In this document: positions 24,949 through 34,650 of the stretch, piece by piece
Layout: each line of letters begins with the position of its first letter
How positions within the stretch are numbered: the first letter of the stretch is position 1
Assembly: GCA_031555615.1 (NCBI GenBank)
Contig: JAVBUF010000032.1
Coordinates: 1 to 64,000 of the forward strand
Source: UBA935 sp031555615
Lineage (GTDB): Bacteria; Bacillota; Clostridia; Lachnospirales; Lachnospiraceae
DNA: 64,000 nucleotides
Direction of reading: 5' to 3'
Made by a program: the position numbers and the translations under genes
The notes under the pieces: generated by a model
What the model was told of the DNA's origin: nothing
Seen by the model: only the letters and a program-made list of their open reading frames with translations
Databases searched by the model: none

Positions 24949-25050
24949 TTAATCATATTTCTTTTTTTCTTTTTTTAGTTTGGGCTGACCAACAGGTTGC
25001 TCAGCTTTTTTCTTTTTTACTTCTTTTTTAACTTCACCTTTTTGTGGCAT
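24949..25050 (-). CDS. 33-aa lysine-rich small protein
   Basis: Reading the minus strand from ATG at 25050 gives a 33-residue protein, MPQKGEVKKEVKKKKAEQPV and on to KKYD, with about 40 percent Lys. AAAGGCGG lies upstream of the ATG. It is followed by a terminator. It would be strongly basic and disordered, perhaps nucleic-acid-binding; I recognise no family. Low complexity means it could be a chance frame, but start, ribosome site and terminator agree. Confidence 0.5.
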   Translation of the reverse strand: MPQKGEVKKEVKKKKAEQPVGQPKLKKEKKKYD

Positions 25051-25225
25051 TATAAGCACCGCCTTTCTTTTTGTAATGAAAAATTCACATCTTGTAATCT
25101 ATCTCTGGTATTACAATATTATAGCACAATTCTGTAAAAAAAGCTTGCTTTGGCGATGGCGAAATGAAATATATTACAGCTATGTACCACAATGGATACG
25201 CTGTAAGCCCTCATGGCTATTCTAA

Positions 25226-25942
25226 GCCAGAAGATTTCCCTCTTTATATGGTACAAATAACCCAATCAATAACTTTTTTTGTGCGCAGATAAATGATGAT
25301 AACGGTATTCTGGACACTAGGGGAACACTTGGAAATGCCAATGTAGTTCCTCCCAACGTATTACCTCTCGGTACACGTAATCAGTGGGATATTACAAATA
25401 TTGATATTTCGCAAGCGCTTTCTCAAGGGCAGACTGACGGCTATATCACACTTAATACACATAGGGATACCTATCAAATCGCGGCATTGGGTCTGCAAAT
25501 TGACATGAATCAGGCTTCGTTTACAGTCATTAAGTCGGCAGACCGATCTTACGCGTTCCCTGGCAGTATTTTTACCTATAGCATAAGTTTTAGAAATTTG
25601 GGTGACGTATATGCGAATGGATCAGTCTTTGTAGATGATTTACCTGCGGATGTTACATTTATTCCCGGAACGGTAACACTAGATGGTATAAACCTTCCTT
25701 CGGCGGATCCTACCGTTGGAATCGCCCTCGGTGATGTTCAGCCAAACCAGACGGTCATGTCAAAGATTACCTTCCAAGTACGCGTAAATAATAATCCGTC
25801 AGCAAGTGTTCTCAATAACACCTCAGGAATTGATTATACATTTCAGCCAGGTACAGGACTTGTTGAGCATGGGACCGACTACAGTAACCAGGTAACCGTT
25901 TTGCTGTATAATCCCACCCGCGGCGTAGAGTTTATTCAATAA
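25226..25942 (+). pseudogene. 5'-truncated DUF11 / exosporium-type surface protein
   Basis: The frame is open from 25226, well before the first ATG at 25487, and the upstream residues are homologous-looking: INNFFCAQINDDNGILDTRG, then WDITNIDIS, as in Bacillus/Clostridium surface proteins with DUF11 repeats. One DUF11 domain follows (about from FTVIKSADRSYAFPGSIFTY to YSNQVTVLLYN). The N-terminal half expected in this family (about 200 residues or more) is absent and no ribosome site precedes the frame, so it is probably a remnant at the island edge. Confidence 0.65.
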
Positions 25943-25989
25943 TTCAAAATAAATAATGTAATAGAAGACAATTAATAACAGTTTCAGTA

Positions 25990-26032
25990 AAAATGGATTC
26001 ACTTTAATTAATGAGTGAAGCCATTTTTAATG
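25990..26032 (+). terminator. terminator after DUF11 remnant
   Basis: AAAATGGATTCACT (25990-26003) pairs with AGTGAAGCCATTTT (26014-26027) with one mismatch, then TTAA. Confidence 0.7.
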
Positions 26033-26134
26033 CAGGGAGAATATCACTAAGTCATCGTGGAAGGCGTTAAGAAAATGTTAAAAATTTACCAGAAATATTA
26101 AAAATGTCTGATTTTCCTCTGAAAAAGAAGTCAT

Positions 26135-26168
26135 TATAATAAAAATACAAAGTGTGAAAGTGCTTTCA
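26135..26168 (+). promoter_or_regulatory. TRAP operon -10 box and cre (CcpA) site
   Basis: TATAAT is at 26135-26140 with a weak -35. TGAAAGTGCTTTCA at 26155-26168 matches the catabolite-response element (ideal TGAAAGCGCTTTCA) with one change and is a near-perfect palindrome. Lying just downstream of the start point, it would let CcpA block transcription when preferred sugars are present. Confidence 0.75.
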
Positions 26169-26200
26169 AATCAATATTTTTAGAAGGAGGATATAATTTT

Positions 26201-27292
26201 ATGAAAAGGAAACTTTTAGCATTGGCAATGAGTATGATCGTGGTGGCATCCCTTTCCGCGTGCGGATTAAAGACACCGGAGGTAGAACAAAAGGAAACAA
26301 AGGTGGAGAACCAGGCAGAAACGCCGGCAGAGGATCAGGCAGAAGAGCCGGTAGCAGAAGTAACTGGCTCCGAACCGGAAATTACTCTGGTTTTCGCAGA
26401 AGTGAATCCATTGGATACCATTGTAGGTCAGATGGATACCGCATTTAAAGAAAAGGTAGAAGAGCTGTCAGGCGGAACCATTAAAATTGATATTCAGGCC
26501 AGTGGTGTATTGGGCTCAGAAAATGATGTTTTAGATACCATGCTGGGTGGTGGCGGAACCATTGATTTATCTCGTATTTCAGCATTTGCTTTGACCAGCT
26601 ATGGCGGTGAGAAGTCCAAGCTGTTGTCTGTTCCATATACCTTTGTCAGCCGTGAACATTTCTGGAATTTTGCTGAATCGGATTTGGCTGCAGATTTTCT
26701 TCAGGAACCATCAGAAAATGGTAGTGGTGTAAGAGGATTATTCTACGGTGAAGAAGGATTCCGTCATTTCTTTACGGTTAAGCCTATTTCAGGATTAAGT
26801 GATTTAGCCGGAATGAAGCTGCGAGTGTCCAATGACCCGATTATGAATGGTATGGTGGAAGGTCTTGGTGCATCACCGACAGTAGTAGATTTTGGCGAAC
26901 TTTATTCAGCTCTTCAGACAGGTGTTGTGGATGGTGCGGAACAACCAATTGCCAACTATAAATCAAATGCATTCCCGGAAGTAGCGGCAAACCTGATTTT
27001 GGATGGTCATACTCTTGGTGCAGTTCAGGTTATCATTACTGATGAAGCTTGGGATTCCTTAACAGCAGAACAACAGGATATCCTGATAGAAGCAGGAAAA
27101 TATGCTTCTGCACAGAACAAAGCAAGCTCACAGAGTGCTGAAGATGAAGTTCTGGAAGTACTGAAAGCAGATGGCGTAAATGTAGTCGAAGTAACCGATA
27201 TTCAGCCATGGCAGGATGCATGTAAAGAGATTATTGAATCGGCAACCAGCAGTAACAAAGAATTATATCAAAAGATTGTTGATATGAAATAA
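26201..27292 (+). CDS. TRAP transporter solute-binding lipoprotein (DctP family)
   Basis: This 363-aa protein has a lipoprotein signal with lipobox LSAC (Cys21), a linker rich in Glu and Ala, and a DctP-type binding domain (KVEELSGGTIKIDIQASGVLGSENDVLD to GVVDGAEQPIANYKSNAFPEVA). The arginine for the substrate carboxylate is expected in MKLRVSND. It delivers an organic acid to the DctQM permease encoded next. With KdgF downstream, a uronate is a good guess. AGAAGGAGG lies before the start; a cre site controls the operon. Confidence 0.93.
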   Translation: MKRKLLALAMSMIVVASLSACGLKTPEVEQKETKVENQAETPAEDQAEEPVAEVTGSEPEITLVFAEVNPLDTIVGQMDTAFKEKVEELSGGTIKIDIQASGVLGSENDVLDTMLGGGGTIDLSRISAFALTSYGGEKSKLLSVPYTFVSREHFWNFAESDLAADFLQEPSENGSGVRGLFYGEEGFRHFFTVKPISGLSDLAGMKLRVSNDPIMNGMVEGLGASPTVVDFGELYSALQTGVVDGAEQPIANYKSNAFPEVAANLILDGHTLGAVQVIITDEAWDSLTAEQQDILIEAGKYASAQNKASSQSAEDEVLEVLKADGVNVVEVTDIQPWQDACKEIIESATSSNKELYQKIVDMK

Positions 27293-27369
27293 GTATTGAA
27301 AATACATAATTGGAGGCACGGGAGGCGGAAAAGAGACTTTCCGTGCCCAGATTATTAAGGAGGTAGATT

Positions 27370-27906
27370 ATGCCCAAAATGTTTGTGACACTTGATAAAG
27401 CAAAGCCGGTATATGATGTGGTGTATCAAATTACGTTATTTTTATGTAAGATTTTATTAGTAACAGATATTTTAATTACAAGCATGGCGGTGCTGGGCCG
27501 GTATGTTTCTTTTATCCCGGACCCGGCATGGAGTGAAGAGATTGTATTGACCTGCATGGCCTATATGGCGGTATTATCAGCGGCGCTGGCGATTCGCAAC
27601 GGGTCCCATATTCGGATGACCGCTTTTGATAAATATCTTCCCAAAAAGCTGGTGATATCCCTGGATATTATAGCAGATGTGGCGATTTTCATATTGGCCA
27701 TCGTGATGATTGTTGTTGGTTGGAAATATGCCATTCAGATTGGCTCAAAGGGTACATATGTCAGTATTCCCACCTTGTCTCGATTTTGGAAATACTTTCC
27801 CATACCATTGGCCGGTGTTGTCATGGTGGTATTCGAAACCGAGTCTGTATATCAGCATATTAAAAAGATTTTTATAAGGGGGGAAGTTGAAAATGGATCA
27901 AAATAG
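27370..27906 (+). CDS. TRAP transporter small permease (DctQ family)
   Basis: This 178-aa protein has four transmembrane helices and the DctQ pattern WSEEIVLTCMAYMAVLSAALAIRNGSHIRM around residues 56-85. It bridges binding protein and large permease. TAAGGAGG precedes the ATG at 27370. It overlaps the next gene by 14 nt. Confidence 0.92.
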   Translation: MPKMFVTLDKAKPVYDVVYQITLFLCKILLVTDILITSMAVLGRYVSFIPDPAWSEEIVLTCMAYMAVLSAALAIRNGSHIRMTAFDKYLPKKLVISLDIIADVAIFILAIVMIVVGWKYAIQIGSKGTYVSIPTLSRFWKYFPIPLAGVVMVVFETESVYQHIKKIFIRGEVENGSK

Positions 27907-29188
27907 TATTGCAATTATTGTGTTGATTGCCAGCTTCTTAATTATGGTATTCTTACGGTTTCCCATTGCTTATGCAGTTGCATTATCTTCCCTGCTGTGC
28001 CTGCTGTATCAGGGATTACCATTGACCACCATTTGCCAGCAGATGGTAAAAGGAATCAGTTCCTTCAGTTTGATGGCGGTGCCGTTCTTCATTACCATGG
28101 GTTGTTTAATGGGCAGCGGCGGTATATCGGAAAAGCTGATTGCCCTGGCAAATGCCTGTGTGGGCTGGATGCGTGGTGGTATGGCAATGGTAAATATTGT
28201 TGCATCTTATTTCTTTGGTGGAATTTCCGGTTCTGCATCGGCGGATACCGCATCTTTAGGAACCATATTAATTCCCATGATGGTAGATCAAGGCTATGAT
28301 GATGATTTTTCCACAGCAGTAACCATTACTTCGTCCTGTGAAGGACTTTTAGTTCCACCCAGTCATAATATGGTTATTTATGCCATGACAGCCGGCGGAA
28401 TTTCCGTTGGCAGTCTGTTCCTGGCCGGATATGTACCAGGGGCTTTGCTGGCAGTATCCCTGATGATCGGTTCTTATATTATCTCCGTCAAGAGAAAGTA
28501 CCCCAAAGGGGATAAGTTCAGTCTGAAAAATCTGCTGAAGCAAATCAGTGTATCCTTTTGGGCATTGGCAGCGGTATTGATTGTTGTGTTTGGCGTTGTA
28601 GGCGGTTACTTTACAGCCACAGAATCAGCAGCGATTGCAGTTATCTACAGCCTGATTGTCAGCGTATTTATTTATAAAGGCCTGGATTGGAAGGGCGTAT
28701 GGCGGGTCCTTGGCCAATGCGTGGATACCTTATCAATCGTTTTGATTTTGATTGCCACATCCAGTATCTTTGGCTTTTGTTTGACCAGACTTCACGTGCC
28801 TGAGCTGGCTGCCAGTGGAATGATTGGCATAACCAATAATCCAATTGTTCTGGCTTTATTGTTAAACCTTATCCTTTTAATCCTGGGATGCCTGATGGAT
28901 ATGGCACCGATTATCCTTATTGCCACGCCAATCTTACTGCCGATTGCAACCTCCATTGGTATTGATCCCATTCAATTTGGTGTTATGGTGGTTCTCAATT
29001 GTGGAATTGGTTTGTTAACACCGCCGGTTGGTGCAGTGCTCTTTATTGGTTCAGCCGTGGGCAAGGTGCCAATGGAACGTGTTGTAAAGGCGACACTTCC
29101 GTTCTATATTTGCATGATTATTACCTTATTGCTGATTACCTTTGTGCCGGCCATTAGTTTAGGGCTTCCGGCTTTGTTTGCAAAATAG
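27893..29188 (+). CDS. TRAP transporter large permease (DctM family)
   Basis: This 431-aa protein has about 12 membrane segments and the DctM signatures (FFGGISGSASADTASLGTILIPMM near 105-130; GLLTPPVGAVLF near 375). It drives solute uptake with an ion gradient. ATG 27893 follows AAGGGGGG by about 9 nt, so the in-frame TTG at 27887 is not needed. Confidence 0.93.
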   Translation: MDQNSIAIIVLIASFLIMVFLRFPIAYAVALSSLLCLLYQGLPLTTICQQMVKGISSFSLMAVPFFITMGCLMGSGGISEKLIALANACVGWMRGGMAMVNIVASYFFGGISGSASADTASLGTILIPMMVDQGYDDDFSTAVTITSSCEGLLVPPSHNMVIYAMTAGGISVGSLFLAGYVPGALLAVSLMIGSYIISVKRKYPKGDKFSLKNLLKQISVSFWALAAVLIVVFGVVGGYFTATESAAIAVIYSLIVSVFIYKGLDWKGVWRVLGQCVDTLSIVLILIATSSIFGFCLTRLHVPELAASGMIGITNNPIVLALLLNLILLILGCLMDMAPIILIATPILLPIATSIGIDPIQFGVMVVLNCGIGLLTPPVGAVLFIGSAVGKVPMERVVKATLPFYICMIITLLLITFVPAISLGLPALFAK

Positions 29189-29206
29189 GAAGGAGTACGA
29201 AGTTCA

Positions 29207-29677
29207 ATGAAATATAACTTTCGGTATCAGGTGGCTGCTTTGGATTCCTGGCGACTATCCATGTATCAAACCTATCATTCCTTAGCAGGAGCATGTAATG
29301 TTGTTTTTACCGCAGCTGCTATCGTATTGACCCTCCGGTTTGGCCATCAGACGCAACCGTTTATTACCGCATTGCTTATTTTAAGCTGCCTGTGGTTCCC
29401 GGTTATCCAACCGGTTCTGATTTACCAACAGGCCCGGAAACGGGTGAAGACATTACCGGATCATATGGAGCTTAGCTTTGAGCAGCGTGGAGTACATGTG
29501 GTGACGCCCAGGGAAGATTCATGGATGAGTTGGGAAAAAATCAGAGAAGTGATTGAAGTCCCCCATATGATTGTGTTACTCTCTAATGGTAGTCATGGTT
29601 TCATGCTGCCGGACCGGATGCTGGGAGACCGGAAGACAGAAGTTCTGGCATTTCTCCATGATATGATTAAAAAATAA
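29207..29677 (+). CDS. YcxB-like membrane protein
   Basis: This 156-aa protein has two membrane helices (about 26-45 and 50-72), then a soluble domain with the YcxB-like pattern HMELSFEQRGVHVVTPREDSWMSWEKIREVIEVPHMIVLLSNGSHGFMLPDR. The molecular role of YcxB domains is not established. It lies inside the TRAP/MFS operon, 18 nt after dctM and 3 nt before the MFS gene. Confidence 0.7.
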   Translation: MKYNFRYQVAALDSWRLSMYQTYHSLAGACNVVFTAAAIVLTLRFGHQTQPFITALLILSCLWFPVIQPVLIYQQARKRVKTLPDHMELSFEQRGVHVVTPREDSWMSWEKIREVIEVPHMIVLLSNGSHGFMLPDRMLGDRKTEVLAFLHDMIKK

Positions 29678-29680
29678 TAT

Positions 29681-30877
29681 ATGGCGGTTGAAAAAATGTT
29701 AGAGTTTTTAAAGAACAAAGAAGAAAAGAAACAGTTTTATTTTAGTTATGTCATCTTTTTAATAAACGGTATGCTGGCACTGTCAATCGGTGCCTTAATG
29801 CCGTTTATTCGGGATGCCCGGGGACTAAACTATGCCTTTTGCGGGCTTTTGGTCAGTCTGCATTCGCTGGGAAACTTATTTTCCAGTTTTGCGGCAGGGG
29901 CATTGCCGGCATGGCTTGGCCGGAAAAAGAGTATTTTAATTTTTAACAGTGCATTTCCGCTGGCATATTTGCTGATGCTTGGCGGAGGTGGAGAGTGGAG
30001 CTTAATTCTGGCCTTTTTTATGACTGGCCTGGCCCGCGGTGCAACCAGTAATTTCTGCAATCATATGATCAATAATCTTTCCCCCGGAAAGGCATGGATC
30101 ATCAATGGATTACATGGGATGTTTTCCGTTGGTGCCTTTTTGTTTCCCCTGTTATTAACGGCCGTTACTTATAATGAGGCAGGAAATTTTTTATATGTCT
30201 GTTGGGGAATGGTGATAATGGGGGCCTTAAGCTTTAGCTTATATGCCCTGATTCCCACAGAGGATGGACCGGTTAAGAAAAAAACGTCCGGGAAGCCTCA
30301 GTTAGGATTTTTGAAAGAACCGATATTTTACTTATGTGTGGCCACCTTGTTTTTTTACTTATGTGCTGAGCAAGGGGTAATCGGCTGGTTGGTTACCTAT
30401 TTTAAAGATGCCGGATTGTTGAGTGGGGCACTGGCTCAGGTGATGTCCAGTGTTCTCTGGATTATGATTCTGGCCGGCCGGCTTTCCACAGCATGGCTTT
30501 CTACCAGAATCAAGAAGGAGAAGCTGTTGCTGATGATGGGAATTGGTCTGGTGCTGTTCTTTATTGTGCTGATTACAGCCCGCAGCGGCGGAATGATTGT
30601 GATTGGCATTATGGGCTTTGGCTTTAGTATGTCAGGCATTTACCCTACTACGGTATCCTTTGCCGGACATATTATTAAGCGCTATGCCATGGCATGGAGC
30701 GTTATGCTGACTACGGCCAGCGTCGGCGCCATTGTAATGCCCAGTTTGATTGGCAGGATTGCCGAAGCGGCCGGGATTTTTTATGGAATGAGTTCCGTTG
30801 CGGCAGCAGTGGTGGTTGACTTGGGATTTATTATCGCCTTAAAAGTGTATATCGACCGTCAGCAAAAGCAGGCTTAA
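29681..30877 (+). CDS. MFS transporter, 398 aa
   Basis: This protein has twelve membrane segments with the MFS loop motif AWLGRKKS near residue 83 and a symmetric two-half layout. The family is likely a sugar/FucP-like or general MFS_1 carrier. The ribosome site before ATG 29681 is weak; translation may be coupled to the gene before it, which ends 3 nt upstream. A second carrier beside a TRAP system may import a related acid or export a by-product (inference). Confidence 0.85.
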   Translation: MAVEKMLEFLKNKEEKKQFYFSYVIFLINGMLALSIGALMPFIRDARGLNYAFCGLLVSLHSLGNLFSSFAAGALPAWLGRKKSILIFNSAFPLAYLLMLGGGGEWSLILAFFMTGLARGATSNFCNHMINNLSPGKAWIINGLHGMFSVGAFLFPLLLTAVTYNEAGNFLYVCWGMVIMGALSFSLYALIPTEDGPVKKKTSGKPQLGFLKEPIFYLCVATLFFYLCAEQGVIGWLVTYFKDAGLLSGALAQVMSSVLWIMILAGRLSTAWLSTRIKKEKLLLMMGIGLVLFFIVLITARSGGMIVIGIMGFGFSMSGIYPTTVSFAGHIIKRYAMAWSVMLTTASVGAIVMPSLIGRIAEAAGIFYGMSSVAAAVVVDLGFIIALKVYIDRQQKQA

Positions 30878-30910
30878 TATGACAAAAGCGATGCAGAAAT
30901 GAGGAAAACG

Positions 30911-31258
30911 ATGAAAACAGTTAAAAATCAGATTTGGAATTTTGGCGGAGAGATTATGCCGGAGAGCTGTGCCCAAGGGGTAGAGCGAAAGGTTCTGGCA
31001 TATACCGATGAATTAATGTGTGTGGAAAATTATTTTCAAAAGGGTGCCATAGGTGCACTGCATCATCATCCCCATACCCAGATCACCTATGTGGTATCCG
31101 GGAGGTTTGAATTCACCATTGCCGGAGAAAAGAAAACGGTGTGTCAGGGAGACAGCATGTTGAAAAAAGATGGAATACAGCATGGCTGCGTATGTCTGGA
31201 AGAGGGAATTCTTCTGGATATCTTTACACCCATGCGGGAAGATTTTGTGGATGAATAA
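30911..31258 (+). CDS. kdgF: KdgF-like cupin (uronate-processing)
   Basis: This 115-aa single-domain cupin has the metal-site motif HHHPHTQ (51-57) and H91, plus YVVSGRFEFTIAGEK and LLDIFTPMREDF, matching KdgF-type proteins. KdgF catalyses linearisation of unsaturated uronates released from pectin or alginate. AGGAAAACG before the ATG at 30911 favours this start over 30899. It links the operon to uronic-acid metabolism, but no uronate isomerase, KdgK or KdgA gene is in the window. Confidence 0.75.
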   Translation: MKTVKNQIWNFGGEIMPESCAQGVERKVLAYTDELMCVENYFQKGAIGALHHHPHTQITYVVSGRFEFTIAGEKKTVCQGDSMLKKDGIQHGCVCLEEGILLDIFTPMREDFVDE

Positions 31259-31289
31259 TTCCAACTTCTGTATAAGTGGAGAAACAATT

Positions 31290-32801
31290 ATGAAAAAAAG
31301 GATGGCGTTGTTTTGGAATCAAAGATCCTTAAAAAGTAAATTATATATGATTATTATCAGTGTAGGGGCATTGATGATATTCGGCATCCTGTTCAACGTC
31401 CGGGTTGTTTATTCCTTTATTGATGATGTAAAACTGTTGATGGATGATAATCTGCTTAGCTATCGGTTTCAAGAGGCTCTTGGAAGAGAGGTGGATATCT
31501 TCTCCGATTTTGCCCGTAACCGGACGGCAGACAGTAAATCAGCCCTTTACAGCGCGGCGGCGGAAACCGAAAGAATTTTGAAGCAATTGCCTTATGATTA
31601 TCAGCAGGTCGGGGAATCGCGCTATGCCATTACCTGGAATATACGAAACAGCTACGAAGAATATCAGCAGCAGCGAGAAAGAATTGTGGAAATGAAAGGC
31701 GATGAGGCGGGTTATATTACTGAGCTTTATAAGGTTTATCGACGGCAGGAGTATTTGAAACAATATGGGGCCCGCCTGATGAAGGAAGTACTGGATGGCG
31801 GAAATTCTACCTATGAAGGCCGGATCTCCGTATTAAAGAAAATGCCATATATCATCTGCGTTTGCTGCTTGCTGGCGCTGCTTTTTTTATTTTTTCTCAG
31901 CGAAATGCTGACCCGGGATATTGTTGGCGTGTTATCCAATCTCGTGACGGCATCTAAGAGCATTGAAAAGAATGATTTTACCATTCAGGACGTGGCTTGG
32001 GAAGGTCAGGATGAATTTGGACAATTAGTGCATGCTTTTAATAAAATGAAGCATGCAACCAAAAGCTATGTACATACAATTGAAGAAAAACGGGCCATGG
32101 AAGAGCTTATTTATCAGCAGGATCTGGAAAAGGCCAATTTGGAACAGCGGTTTGCCGAGGCCCAGCTGCAGCTGATTAAAAGTCAGCTAAATCCTCATTT
32201 TCTGTTTAATACATTAAATATGATTACTCGCATGACCCAGATAGAAGAGGCGCCCATTTCCCAGGAGATGCTGGAGGCCCTGAGCAATTTGCTCCGTTAC
32301 AGCCTGCGGACCACAGCAGCGTTTATTCCCCTGAATCAGGAGCTGAAGGTCATTGAAGACTATATGTATATCCAGAAAAAACGGTTTGGGGATAGAATCA
32401 GTTGGGAAATCGACTGTCAGGTGTCAGATAATACCATTGAGGTGCCGGTGTTCTTTTTACAGCCTTTGGTTGAAAATGCGGTGATTCATGGAATTTCCAT
32501 GAAGGAGGACGGCGGTAATATTAGGGTAAGCATTGTTCAAGATGGCGATGGGCTCTGCATCCAGGTAGAAGATAATGGCATGGGAATCAAATCGGAACGT
32601 CTGGAGGAAATTCGCGGTGTCATTAAAAAACGTGGTTCAGGCATCGGTATTGGTTTGGGCAATATATATCGGCGCATTGCCGCTTATTATGAGCAGGGTG
32701 ATGTCACCATCAACAGTAGAGAAGGACATGGTACCAGCGTGATTATTATCCTTGGAAAACAGAAATTTAAAAAGGAAACAACAATAGAAGCGGAGGTATA
32801 A
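31290..32801 (+). CDS. YesM-type sensor histidine kinase
   Basis: This 503-aa protein has membrane helices at about 18-38 and 185-205 flanking an extracellular domain, a HAMP domain (about 206-260), a His_kinase domain with phosphoacceptor H303 (LNPHFLFNTL) and a GHKL ATPase (VENAVIHG, DNGMGI, GIGIGLGN). It pairs with the response regulator starting 2 nt downstream. AGTGGAGAAAC before ATG 31290 sets the start. It probably reports carbohydrate or acid availability together with the binding lipoprotein at 33643. Confidence 0.92.
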   Translation: MKKRMALFWNQRSLKSKLYMIIISVGALMIFGILFNVRVVYSFIDDVKLLMDDNLLSYRFQEALGREVDIFSDFARNRTADSKSALYSAAAETERILKQLPYDYQQVGESRYAITWNIRNSYEEYQQQRERIVEMKGDEAGYITELYKVYRRQEYLKQYGARLMKEVLDGGNSTYEGRISVLKKMPYIICVCCLLALLFLFFLSEMLTRDIVGVLSNLVTASKSIEKNDFTIQDVAWEGQDEFGQLVHAFNKMKHATKSYVHTIEEKRAMEELIYQQDLEKANLEQRFAEAQLQLIKSQLNPHFLFNTLNMITRMTQIEEAPISQEMLEALSNLLRYSLRTTAAFIPLNQELKVIEDYMYIQKKRFGDRISWEIDCQVSDNTIEVPVFFLQPLVENAVIHGISMKEDGGNIRVSIVQDGDGLCIQVEDNGMGIKSERLEEIRGVIKKRGSGIGIGLGNIYRRIAAYYEQGDVTINSREGHGTSVIIILGKQKFKKETTIEAEV

Positions 32802-32802
32802 C

Positions 32803-33627
32803 GTGTATCGAATACTGATAGCGGAAGATGAGTTGATTGAACGGATGATGCTGAAAAAAACCCTTCAAAAAAAATTCGGAAATACTTGTGAAGTATTGGA
32901 AGCGGAAAACGGCACCATGGCAATGAAATTATTTACCGGCGGGAATATTGATATTGCCCTGCTGGATATTGAAATGCCTGGAATCAAAGGAGTTGAAGTG
33001 GCAGAAGAAATGCGAAAGGTAAGTGAGGAGCTTTGCATTATTTTTCTGACTGCTTATGATAAATTTGAATATGCCAAAAAAGCAATTGGTGTTAAAGCTA
33101 TGGAGTATCTGCTAAAACCATATTCGGAGCGGGAATTGATGGCAGTGATTCAAGAGGCCTTACGCATTACGGAAAAGCATCGGGACGGAATGAGGCGGCC
33201 GGAGAAAGAAAAGGTACTGGCGGACCTTCATGAGGCGGATCAACAACCGGCGGAGGAGGCCCTTCTGGAAAAGTCAGAGGATGAGAATCTGAGCCGTTTA
33301 AATGTAATGGTTTCCATGGTGGAGGAGTATGTCCGGAATAATTATATGTATGATATTTCCATGCAGGAAGCGGCTCGGGCGGTGAACTATTCGGAACCTT
33401 ACTTTTGCAAAATGTTCAAGCTGCAGTTTGGGCAGAATTTCACAACCTATCTGACGGAATACAGATTGCAGGAGGCTGAAAAATTGTTGAAGCAGCCCAA
33501 TGTCAGCGTGAAGGATGTAGGAATTCGGGTGGGGTATTCTGACTCCAGTTACTTTGCCAAGGTATTTAAGCGAATGCTGGGGATAAGTCCCTCCGAATAC
33601 CGTATGAATTATCTGAGAAAATTGTAG
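32803..33627 (+). CDS. YesN-type response regulator (REC + AraC HTH)
   Basis: This 274-aa protein has a receiver domain with phospho-acceptor D55 (ALLDIEMPG) and K in LLKPYSE, and a C-terminal AraC double helix-turn-helix (about 165-270, AARAVNYSEPYFCKMFKLQFGQNFTTYL). The start is a GTG preceded by GGAGGT, 1 nt after the kinase stop. It should activate the operon or other uptake genes. Confidence 0.93.
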   Translation: MYRILIAEDELIERMMLKKTLQKKFGNTCEVLEAENGTMAMKLFTGGNIDIALLDIEMPGIKGVEVAEEMRKVSEELCIIFLTAYDKFEYAKKAIGVKAMEYLLKPYSERELMAVIQEALRITEKHRDGMRRPEKEKVLADLHEADQQPAEEALLEKSEDENLSRLNVMVSMVEEYVRNNYMYDISMQEAARAVNYSEPYFCKMFKLQFGQNFTTYLTEYRLQEAEKLLKQPNVSVKDVGIRVGYSDSSYFAKVFKRMLGISPSEYRMNYLRKL

Positions 33628-33642
33628 AGGGGTGCTGCTTTT

Positions 33643-34650
33643 ATGAAAAGCAAAATAGCGGGAATAGCAGGATTGATCCTGGTGATAGTGGCCATGTGCG
33701 GATGTGATTATCTGGGAAAAAATGGTAAGGAGCAAGTGCCGGAATATGTATTTACCTATGCCGAAAATCAGGCAGAAGGGTATCCCACTACAGTTGCTGC
33801 TTATCGGTTTGCGGAATTGGTAAATCAGCGTTCAAAAGGCCGAATCAAAATCAATGTATTTCCCGGCGGAGAATTAGGCGATGAAGTCTCAGTGGTGGAA
33901 CAGCTGCAGTACGGCGGAATTGATTTTGCCCGGGCTTCAATTATGACCATGGGAGATTTGGTGCCGGAAATGAATATTCTGCAGCTTCCTTATCTTTACC
34001 GGGGAGCTGAACATATGTGGGCTGTATTAGATGGGGAGATTGGACAGGAGTTCAGCTTATGCCTGGATAATTATGGTTTGACCAGCCTGTCGTGGTATGA
34101 TGCCGGTGAGCGAAATTTTTATATGACCCAGGAAGTTTCCGGTCTGGATGATTTAAAAGGAAAACATATCCGAGTGGCCAAATCAAAGCTGATGTCCAGC
34201 CTGATAACAGCTCTGGGGGGAATTCCTATCCAGATGGATTATGGTGAAATCTATTCCGCATTGGAATTAGGTGAGATTGATGGTGCCGAAAATAACTGGC
34301 CATCCTATGAATCCACTGATCATTATAAGGTGGCTCCCTACATGATGATGGATGGTCATAACCGCATACCGGAGCTGCAAATGGTATCGTCTATTACCTG
34401 GAAAAAGTTGTCCGCAGAGGACCGGGAGATGATCCGTCAATGTGCACAGGAATCTTCACAGTACCAGCAGGAATTGTGGAAGCAGCAGGAAAAAGATTCC
34501 CGTCAAAAGGCTACCAATGAAGGCGTTATGGCGATTGAGCTAAGTGAAACAGAAAAGCAGCGGTTTCAGGACGCGGTTGCTTCCATATACGAAATGTATG
34601 GGGAAGGGTATGAGGAGCTGATTCAACGAATAAAAGAAGCAGCGCCATGA
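33643..34650 (+). CDS. second TRAP-type solute-binding lipoprotein (possible sensor subunit)
   Basis: This 335-aa DctP-family protein has lipobox MCGC (Cys21) and the typical ELVNQRSKGRIKINVFPGGELGDE and KGKHIRVAKSKLM segments. No second permease is encoded beside it. Placed as the last gene after the kinase and regulator, it may present ligand to the kinase rather than feed the transporter, a sensing role known for some binding proteins (inference). Confidence 0.88.
   Translation: MKSKIAGIAGLILVIVAMCGCDYLGKNGKEQVPEYVFTYAENQAEGYPTTVAAYRFAELVNQRSKGRIKINVFPGGELGDEVSVVEQLQYGGIDFARASIMTMGDLVPEMNILQLPYLYRGAEHMWAVLDGEIGQEFSLCLDNYGLTSLSWYDAGERNFYMTQEVSGLDDLKGKHIRVAKSKLMSSLITALGGIPIQMDYGEIYSALELGEIDGAENNWPSYESTDHYKVAPYMMMDGHNRIPELQMVSSITWKKLSAEDREMIRQCAQESSQYQQELWKQQEKDSRQKATNEGVMAIELSETEKQRFQDAVASIYEMYGEGYEELIQRIKEAAP

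Noticed and set aside
18846..25000. Looked for an integrase, relaxase or conjugation gene in the island region
   Set aside because: None of the frames shows tyrosine or serine recombinase motifs; the elements appear non-autonomous.
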